This document shows, piece by piece, positions 15,173 to 20,608 of a stretch of 20,608 bases of DNA. The notes beneath the pieces are model-generated. The model saw only the letters and a program-made list of their open reading frames with translations. It was not told where the DNA came from and made no database searches. The stretch's first letter is position 1. Each line of letters begins with the position of its first letter. This stretch comes from an uncultured Clostridia bacterium (GTDB lineage: Bacteria; Bacillota; Clostridia; TANB77; CAG-508): contig CAKPGU010000023.1 in NCBI GenBank assembly GCA_934155265.1, forward strand, positions 1 through 20,608, read 5' to 3'. The position numbers were made by a program, and so were the translations under genes.

Positions 15173-15195
15173 AAAATGTACAATGTGCATTTTTT
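15171..15195. terminator. Bidirectional terminator between convergent genes
   Basis: AAAAAATGTAC pairs with GTGCATTTTTT (one wobble) around a 3-nt loop. The A-run and T-run serve both strands. It overlaps the last codons of both spoVB and the 78-aa gene. Confidence 0.8.
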
Positions 15196-15430
15196 ATATG
15201 TTTTGAATCAAATTTACTATAAACATTGCAATTATTCCCACAATACCTAAGATTACACCTATGATTATTTTTGTTTTTTTAGTGAGTTTTTTATTTATTA
15301 TAGTTATGAATCCTAAAATCAATAATAAAATAATTATCATTATATTGGCAGATTTGTATGATGTTTCTGACGATGATGGTGGTGCCCCATATAGTGTTTG
15401 TGGTTGAATTCCTATCACTTCATTTTCCAT
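15194..15430 (-). CDS. 78-aa two-helix membrane peptide beside a radical SAM enzyme
   Basis: Starts MENEVIGIQPQTLYGAPPSS. A polar 28-residue head is followed by two hydrophobic helices (about 29-44 and 54-75) joined by a lysine-rich loop (NKKLTKKTK). The start is one base after the stop of the radical SAM gene, with GGAAAGGATG as ribosome-binding site, so the two are translationally linked. The head carries an LYGAPP motif with hydroxyl-rich and aromatic residues. It could be the enzyme's substrate or a membrane partner; there is no double-glycine leader and no cysteine. I do not recognise a named family. Confidence 0.65.
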   Translation of the reverse strand: MENEVIGIQPQTLYGAPPSSSETSYKSANIMIIILLLILGFITIINKKLTKKTKIIIGVILGIVGIIAMFIVNLIQNI

Positions 15431-15431
15431 A

Positions 15432-16529
15432 TTAATTTACATCCTTTCCATTTAATATTTTGTTCAAACATATTTTAGGTCTATTTTTGTCAAAATCCCA
15501 TGTATGCAATGAATCCCCCCTACAATATTTCCAGTTTTCACAATCTTTACAATATTCAGATTTTAATTTATCCATATTTCTAAACCATTTAAATTTATTT
15601 TCCCAAATTTCTACAAAATCATCCCTTTTTACATTTCCCTGTATAAGGTCTTTTTTTCTTTCAACATTTGGACACACAAAAATATCACCATTATATAGAA
15701 TACTTGCTGTAGTAAATCCAGATATACAAAAAAACATGTAATCTCTCACTTCTTTTTCTAACTTCATATTTGTAAAATGTGAACATCCATATGTCACTTG
15801 AAACTTAGATTTGTTTCTTTTCTCTTTTATAAAATTTAATAGATATATATAATCCTCTCTATCTAATGCTAATTGCATATTCTCATTCGCTCTACCTATT
15901 GGATCCATATTCACTATTCTCCATGAATCAACTTCTAGATTTTCCATTACTTTATACATTTCTTCTAATTCTTTAATATTTGACTTATTTACAACAGTAG
16001 TTACTTGAAAACAATGTAAAAATTTTTCTTTCTTTAATTTTTCTATATTTTGAATTGTTTTTACATATGCTCCATTTATTCCTCTAAATTCATCATGGCT
16101 TTTTTCTAATCCATCTATACTTATTGACATTGTTGACAGTTTAGTTTCTTTCATTTTTTTAATGATTTCATCATTAATTAATATTCCATTTGTCGTAATT
16201 CCCCAATGATACCCTAAGTTCGTTGCATATTTCATAACATCAAATAAATCATTTCTTACCAAAGGTTCTCCACCTGTTACATTTATCATAATTTTATCAG
16301 CATCGTATTTATCTGCAATACTTTTAAATGTTTTCTTTATTTCATCAGTTGTAAGCTCTTTTTCTATATCAATATTTTCTCCAGCTCTACTGCCACAATG
16401 TTTACATTTAGCATTACATCTTAGTGTCGTTTCCCAAAACAAATTGTATAATACTGGATGTTTTGATAACTCTACTTTCTTCTTATATACTAGTTCTGCT
16501 TCCCCATATTTTATTATTTCTCTAAACAC
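15432..16529 (-). CDS. Radical SAM enzyme with SPASM domain
   Basis: 365-aa enzyme. The N-terminal radical SAM cluster motif CNAKCKHC lies near residues 38-45, the GGEP motif (NVTGGEPLVRNDL) near 86-98, and a TIM-barrel body follows. The C-terminal SPASM region has spaced cysteines: YGCSHF, FFCISGF, FVCPNVE, then YCKDCENWKYCRGD and a last Cys in RPKICLN, enough for auxiliary Fe-S clusters. SPASM enzymes usually modify peptides or make small redox cofactors. Start is GTG at 16529 with GGAG 7 nt upstream. The next gene, one base away, is the 78-aa membrane peptide. No CGG in frame. Substrate not assignable from sequence. Confidence 0.88.
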   Translation of the reverse strand: MFREIIKYGEAELVYKKKVELSKHPVLYNLFWETTLRCNAKCKHCGSRAGENIDIEKELTTDEIKKTFKSIADKYDADKIMINVTGGEPLVRNDLFDVMKYATNLGYHWGITTNGILINDEIIKKMKETKLSTMSISIDGLEKSHDEFRGINGAYVKTIQNIEKLKKEKFLHCFQVTTVVNKSNIKELEEMYKVMENLEVDSWRIVNMDPIGRANENMQLALDREDYIYLLNFIKEKRNKSKFQVTYGCSHFTNMKLEKEVRDYMFFCISGFTTASILYNGDIFVCPNVERKKDLIQGNVKRDDFVEIWENKFKWFRNMDKLKSEYCKDCENWKYCRGDSLHTWDFDKNRPKICLNKILNGKDVN

Positions 16530-16599
16530 CTTTTATCTCCATTTCTTTTGTTATGCCAAACTTTCATATCTCTAATCTTAATAGCACAAACACACAATT

Positions 16600-17337
16600 T
16601 TAATACATTTCTATTAAAGCATGTAGCATACTTTCATCATAACTTTTAACAACCACAATGTGTCTTCCGTTAACAAGGCTGTATTTACACTTAACAGTTT
16701 CTCCTAATTTGATTTCTCTTTTATATGTAATTCTTACATTATTTAACTGACTTTGTTTATAAACTTCATCTGGTAAAGCCTCATTTGCCAAATCTATATA
16801 ATTTAAATTATGCATATGATTATTCACATCAATATCTGATTTTCTCACAACATATTCTGTTTCATATTGATAACCTTCAGGTTCTTTTATCTTTGGAAAA
16901 TCGTTCTTTTTATCCTTTTCCTCAAATGCAGACTTGTCTAATTCAGGTTCATATTTTTCTAGCAAATCAGGTTGTATCATAACAATTCGCCCTTTTTGAG
17001 TATCAACTAAAACCCATTTTGATGTTGCAAGAGCTATTATATCCCCTTGTTCATCATATATCTTAAAATCACGATAAGCATAACATTTTACAGTATCTTT
17101 TGACCAAGTTGTAACTTTAATTTTTTCATTATAATTCGGCCTTCTTATTACTTGTAATTTCCACTCTAAAAGTAACCATGTTAAATGTGTTTTTGGGATA
17201 TCTAATATTCCATAGCCTGCAATATTAGAATGTTTTCCTCCAACATCTTCTAAATAACTTAATATTGCCTTATTGGTTACTTTATTATTTCTATCTATTT
17301 CTGATAATTTTACTGTATATTCATTTTCAACAATCAT
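16600..17337 (-). CDS. Acyl-ACP thioesterase (FatA/FatB type)
   Basis: 245-aa tandem hotdog protein that would release fatty acids from acyl carrier protein. The first hotdog opens MIVENEYTVKLSEIDRNNKV and includes ILSYLEDVGGKHS. The second has the DIDVNNHMHNLNYIDLANEA segment with the Asn-His catalytic pair. Length fits bacterial members. I start at ATG 17337, which has GGAGGG 7-8 nt upstream. The frame is open to 17433, but the extra 32 residues are encoded by the dispersed repeat pair and are unlikely to be translated. It lies between pgi and the radical SAM gene on the same strand. Confidence 0.88.
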   Translation of the reverse strand: MIVENEYTVKLSEIDRNNKVTNKAILSYLEDVGGKHSNIAGYGILDIPKTHLTWLLLEWKLQVIRRPNYNEKIKVTTWSKDTVKCYAYRDFKIYDEQGDIIALATSKWVLVDTQKGRIVMIQPDLLEKYEPELDKSAFEEKDKKNDFPKIKEPEGYQYETEYVVRKSDIDVNNHMHNLNYIDLANEALPDEVYKQSQLNNVRITYKREIKLGETVKCKYSLVNGRHIVVVKSYDESMLHALIEMY

Positions 17338-17353
17338 TGTCGTTCCCTCCGTG

Positions 17354-17430
17354 TAATTTTGGACCGGGTACATTTTGTACTTTTTTACATTTTTTACCAA
17401 AAATAGCATTTTGTACCCGGTCCATTTTTG
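17354..17430. repeat. Inverted pair of dispersed repeats
   Basis: Copies at 17354-17380 and 17407-17430 face each other: TGGACCGGGTAC and its complement GTACCCGGTCCA, 30-40 nt apart. They can form a 12-bp hairpin between the pgi stop and the thioesterase start. Confidence 0.8.
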
Positions 17431-17434
17431 CATT

Positions 17435-18742
17435 TTAATACCCTGGTTTTTCTAATAATTTGAACATATTCTTTTTGTATTTTTCAACTCCTGGTTGATT
17501 AAATGGATTAACTCCAAGAATCATTCCTGACATAGCACATGCTTTTTCAAAGAAATAAATTAAATGTCCAATAGTTTCTTCTGTCAATTCTGGTAATTCT
17601 ATTACTATATTAGGTACATCACCAGAAACATGTGCCTCAATTGTTCCTTCCATAGCTTTTTTATTTACATAGTCTAGACCTTTTCCTGCTAAATAATTCA
17701 ATCCATCTAAATTGTCTTCTTCTTCTCTAATTGTAATTTCCGAATTTGATTTTTCTATTCTTATTACTGTTTCAAATAGATTTCGTCTTCCATCTTGAAT
17801 ATATTGTCCCATTGAATGTAGATCTGTTGTGAAATCAACTCCTGCTGGGAATATTCCAAGTTGGTCTTTTCCTTCACTCTCTCCAAATAATTGTTTCCAC
17901 CACTCTGTAAAATAGTGCATTTTAGGCTCATAATTTACTAATATTTCTGTATTTTTATATAATTTATATAAAATATTTCTAACAATTGCATATTGGTAAC
18001 ATGCATTGTATTTTAAATTTGAATCCTCATATTTTGTTTGAGCCGTTCTTGCTCCTTCCATTAATTTATCTATATCTATTCCAGCTACTGCAATTGGTAA
18101 TAGACCAACAGCTGTTAAAACAGAATATCTTCCTCCTACATTGTCTGGAATTACAAATGTTTCATACCCTTCTGAGTTTGCAAGTGTTTTTAATGCTCCT
18201 CTTTCTTTATCTGTTGTAACATAAATTCTGCTTCTTGCCTCTTCTATTCCATATCTATTTTCTAACATTTCTCTAAAAATTCTGAAAGCAATTGCAGGCT
18301 CTGTTGTCGTTCCTGATTTTGATATTACATTTACTGAGAAATCTTTTGTTCCAAGTACTTCAATTAAATCATTAATATAGTTTGGGCTCAAATTGTTTCC
18401 TACATATAATATTTGTGGATGTTTTCTTTTTTCTTCTGGCAACATATTATCAAATGTGTTGGTTAAGCTTTCTATTACAGCTCTTGCACCTAAATATGAT
18501 CCTCCAATTCCAATAACAATAAGTACTTCTGAATCTTCTTGTATCCTTTTTGCTGATGCTTTTATTCTTTCAAATTCTTCTTTATCATACTTTGTTGGTA
18601 ATTCAATCCATCCAACAAAATCTTTCTCATCATTTGCTCTTTTATGTAATTCTTCGTGAATTTGCTCTACTTTTTCTTTGTATTTCATAACCGCTTTTTG
18701 GTCTACTCCTGTATTTTTTAAATTAAGTTTTAAATTCAACAT
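17435..18742 (-). CDS. pgi: Glucose-6-phosphate isomerase
   Basis: 435-aa glycolytic enzyme that interconverts glucose-6-phosphate and fructose-6-phosphate. Signatures in order: VIGIGGSYLGARAV near residue 76, SKSGTTTEPAIAFRIF, DNVGGRYSVLTAVGLLPIAV, FGESEGKDQLGIFPAG with the catalytic Glu, and the C-terminal GVNPFNQPGVEKYK. Length suits the short bacterial type (about 450). I chose ATG 18742 because AAGGGAAA is about 10 nt upstream; a GTG three codons earlier lies too close to that site. Downstream of rpe by 47 nt on the same strand. Confidence 0.95.
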   Translation of the reverse strand: MLNLKLNLKNTGVDQKAVMKYKEKVEQIHEELHKRANDEKDFVGWIELPTKYDKEEFERIKASAKRIQEDSEVLIVIGIGGSYLGARAVIESLTNTFDNMLPEEKRKHPQILYVGNNLSPNYINDLIEVLGTKDFSVNVISKSGTTTEPAIAFRIFREMLENRYGIEEARSRIYVTTDKERGALKTLANSEGYETFVIPDNVGGRYSVLTAVGLLPIAVAGIDIDKLMEGARTAQTKYEDSNLKYNACYQYAIVRNILYKLYKNTEILVNYEPKMHYFTEWWKQLFGESEGKDQLGIFPAGVDFTTDLHSMGQYIQDGRRNLFETVIRIEKSNSEITIREEEDNLDGLNYLAGKGLDYVNKKAMEGTIEAHVSGDVPNIVIELPELTEETIGHLIYFFEKACAMSGMILGVNPFNQPGVEKYKKNMFKLLEKPGY

Positions 18743-18789
18743 AATTTTCACTTTCCCTTGTACATAATTTAGGTTTTTTACGGCTATAC

Positions 18790-19452
18790 CTATAAACCTT
18801 TTAGCTCATCAATAATGACCTTATAATCAGAGGCCATCAAAATTGCTGTCCCTGCCACTAAAATATTAGCACCTGCATCTTTAACCCTTTGAGCTGTTTT
18901 TAAATTGATTCCTCCATCTACTTCAATATCTATTTCTAAATTTTTTCGTTCTATATATGATTTTAATTCTGATATTTTCGCTAACATATCTGTTATTAAT
19001 GTCTGACCACCCTTACCTGGTTCAACGGTCATTACTAAACACATATGAATATATGGTAAATACTCATAAACTTCCTCAATTGATGTTTCAGGTTTTATTG
19101 CAATCCCAACTCTTGATCCTTTTTCTTTTATTAAGTTGATATTTTTCATAACTTCTTCTTTGCTTTTGCATGCCTCTAAATGAAATGTAATTATATTGGG
19201 TTCAACAGCTGAAAAAACTTCAATTCCTGTTTCTATATCTTCTACCATTAAATGAATATCCATTGGCAAATTTGAAATTCTCCTTATATACCCACTGTAT
19301 TCTATCATATTTTGATATGTATTTTTTTCTACGAATTTGCCATCCATAACATCAATGTGAAAATAATCAGTTTTTGATTTTTCTAGTGCAAAAAATGTTT
19401 CTGCTTCTTTTCCTTTTTCCACCGTTAGGATTGATGTTGATACTTCTACCAT
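18790..19452 (-). CDS. rpe: Ribulose-phosphate 3-epimerase
   Basis: 220-aa TIM-barrel enzyme of the pentose phosphate pathway (ribulose-5-phosphate to xylulose-5-phosphate). It carries YFHIDVMDGKFVEKNT with metal ligands His and Asp, MDIHLMVED, VGIAIKPET, VMTVEPGKGGQ and EVDGGINLKTA with the second catalytic Asp. ATG 19452 has AAAGGAGGAAAGAG upstream. It follows rsgA by about 70 nt, the rsgA-rpe order common in Firmicutes. Confidence 0.95.
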   Translation of the reverse strand: MVEVSTSILTVEKGKEAETFFALEKSKTDYFHIDVMDGKFVEKNTYQNMIEYSGYIRRISNLPMDIHLMVEDIETGIEVFSAVEPNIITFHLEACKSKEEVMKNINLIKEKGSRVGIAIKPETSIEEVYEYLPYIHMCLVMTVEPGKGGQTLITDMLAKISELKSYIERKNLEIDIEVDGGINLKTAQRVKDAGANILVAGTAILMASDYKVIIDELKGL

Positions 19453-19522
19453 CTCTCTTTCCTCCTTTTTCCTCCTATATTTTACTATTAGTTTTATTAA
19501 ATATCAAGCTTTTATTTTCATT

Positions 19523-20417
19523 TTACCATCTATGTTTTTCTTTATCCTTAAGTTCCTCATATATCCTGCAAAACCTATCATATCTCTCTTGTGAAATAAT
19601 ACCATTTTGCATGGCCAATTTAACTCCACAATTTTCCTCTTTAATATGTGTACATCCGTACAAATTCACAATGTTGTATTTCATTTTTGAAATCTTTAAA
19701 ATATTTATCCAACATTGAACTTTCAATCTCACTTATTTCAAAGCTCGAAAAACCTGGAGTATCTGCAATATATGTATTTTCCATCAATTCATACAACCTT
19801 GTATCTGTAGTCGTATTCTTTCCCTTTTTATTCTTCTTACTAATTTCGCCCTCTTGAGTTTTATTTACTCCAAAAAGTGTATTTATTATACTAGACTTTC
19901 CAACACCAGAATTTCCTGAAAAAACACTAGTTTTATTAATTAATAATTGTTTAAGATCATCAATACCTTTTCCCTGTTTTGCACTTGTAGCTATTGTTTT
20001 ATATCCTATCTTTGTATATAATTCTTGGATAGTTTTATACGAATCTTGCAAATCCAACTTATTTATAATAATTATTGGTTCTATTCCCTTCATTTCTGCA
20101 TAAGCTAACTGTTTATCAAGCATCAACAAATCAGGTTTCGGATTTTTTGTTGATATAATAAATATAATTTGATCTATATTTGCCATTCTAGGTCTTTTAA
20201 TTTCATTTTTCCTTGGTTGTATTTTTTCTATAATAGCTGTCTGACCTTTACTATTTTCATCAGTAATTTCTATTTCAACAATATCACCTACAAGTGGAGT
20301 AACTTCTTCATTTTTAAATCTTCCTCTTGCATATGCTTCATATATTCCTTTATTTGTTTTTATCTTATATGTATTAGATATATTGCCAATTATTCTTCCA
20401 ATCATTTTTTCCTGCAT
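19523..20417 (-). CDS. rsgA: Ribosome-assembly GTPase RsgA, +1 shift at CGG
   Basis: Circularly permuted GTPase acting late in 30S assembly. The reconstructed protein is 297 aa: N-terminal OB fold (about 1-70), then G4 INKLD, G5-like TSAKQG, G1 GNSGVGKS at about 168-175, G3 DTPGFSS, and a C-terminal zinc knuckle. The first frame ends soon after QHCEFV at CGG; skipping its C gives GCTHIKEENCGVKLA, completing the Cys-Cys-His-Cys zinc site, and then 44 residues to the end. Without the shift the zinc knuckle is lost. I chose ATG 20417, which has AAGGAG 6 nt upstream; an in-frame ATG at 20432 lacks a good site. It has a consensus promoter at 20472-20500. Confidence 0.88.
19655..19658 (-). other. 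+1 frame break at CGGA in rsgA
   Basis: Zero frame reads TTT GTA CGG ATG TAC ACA TAT TAA. Skipping C at 19658 gives GTA GGA TGT ACA CAT ATT, the conserved zinc-knuckle VGCTHI. Confidence 0.92.
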
Positions 20418-20471
20418 ATTCATCTCCTTCATATAATTCTCTCTTTTTCCACTTTCATTTCCGCTTCTTAT

Positions 20472-20500
20472 ATTATATTATGATTTATTAAATATATCAA
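20472..20500 (-). promoter_or_regulatory. Sigma-A promoter of the rsgA-rpe-pgi run
   Basis: Minus-strand -35 TTGATA (20500-20495), 17-nt spacer, -10 TATAAT (20477-20472), about 55 nt before the chosen rsgA start. Confidence 0.7.
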
Positions 20501-20503
20501 GTG

Positions 20504-20527
20504 CAAAAGGGGACAGTTCTTTTTTTG
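20504..20527. repeat. GGGGACAGTTCTTTTTT intergenic repeat
   Basis: Reads AAAAGGGGACAGTTCTTTTT, a form widespread in Clostridia genomes. It resembles the variant at 12559 and supports a link to the GGACCGGGTAC family. It lies just upstream of the rsgA promoter. Confidence 0.65.
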
Positions 20528-20608
20528 CTATTGTAGGTTTGTCAAACATATGTCACACTTTATTGATAAATCTAGTGTTTCGTATACCAAATATGATATG
20601 TTGGCTCT

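Noticed and set aside
20528..20608. Open minus-strand frame of 26 codons running off the right edge
   Set aside because: Too short to recognise, and composition gives no support; it may be the end of an upstream gene.

Overview
AT-rich window from a spore-forming, low-GC Firmicute, most likely an uncultured gut Clostridia lineage. The evidence is a 24-residue SpoVM, two SpoVB/MurJ-type flippases, ClpC, QueH and AT-biased codon use; the taxonomy is inference. No tRNA, rRNA, CRISPR array or transposase gene was seen.

Layout. Positions 1-2500 (minus strand) hold hup, then a small sporulation cluster (48-aa membrane protein, spoVM, 59-aa protein), then the first 509 codons of clpC. Positions 2619-4230 (minus) hold a MATE/MurJ-type flippase split by a one-base shift. 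Its leader contains a 200-nt near-palindrome that starts just downstream of a consensus promoter. A divergent promoter drives rplM-rpsI (4728-5582). Positions 5687-9203 are an accessory block of three single-gene units, each with its own 17-bp-spacer promoter; two are unrecognised and one is a tandem OB-fold SSB-like protein. Positions 9444-13655 (minus) read ruvB, a queH-GNAT fusion, a 92-aa protein, a Sel1-transglutaminase protein and another 92-aa protein. spoVB (13853-15172, plus) converges on a minus-strand run of rsgA, rpe, pgi, an acyl-ACP thioesterase, a SPASM radical SAM enzyme and a 78-aa membrane peptide (20417-15194).

The most striking observation is four single-base frame breaks in three conserved genes: the flippase (one), queH (two) and rsgA (one). 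All four have the same form. The zero-frame codon is CGG, followed by A or T. Skipping its C puts the ribosome on a GGA or GGT glycine codon and restores the conserved protein. I found no other in-frame CGG in the remaining core-like genes, whereas the three accessory genes use CGG at least five times as an ordinary Arg codon in intact frames. This fits either +1 frameshifting at CGG in a host that reads this codon poorly or a sequence-specific sequencing error; the sequence alone cannot decide.

A second theme is a family of short intergenic repeats (core GGACCGGGTACATTTT and relatives). They sit at gene borders, have been absorbed into the C-terminus of one small protein, and create false N-terminal extensions in two others.
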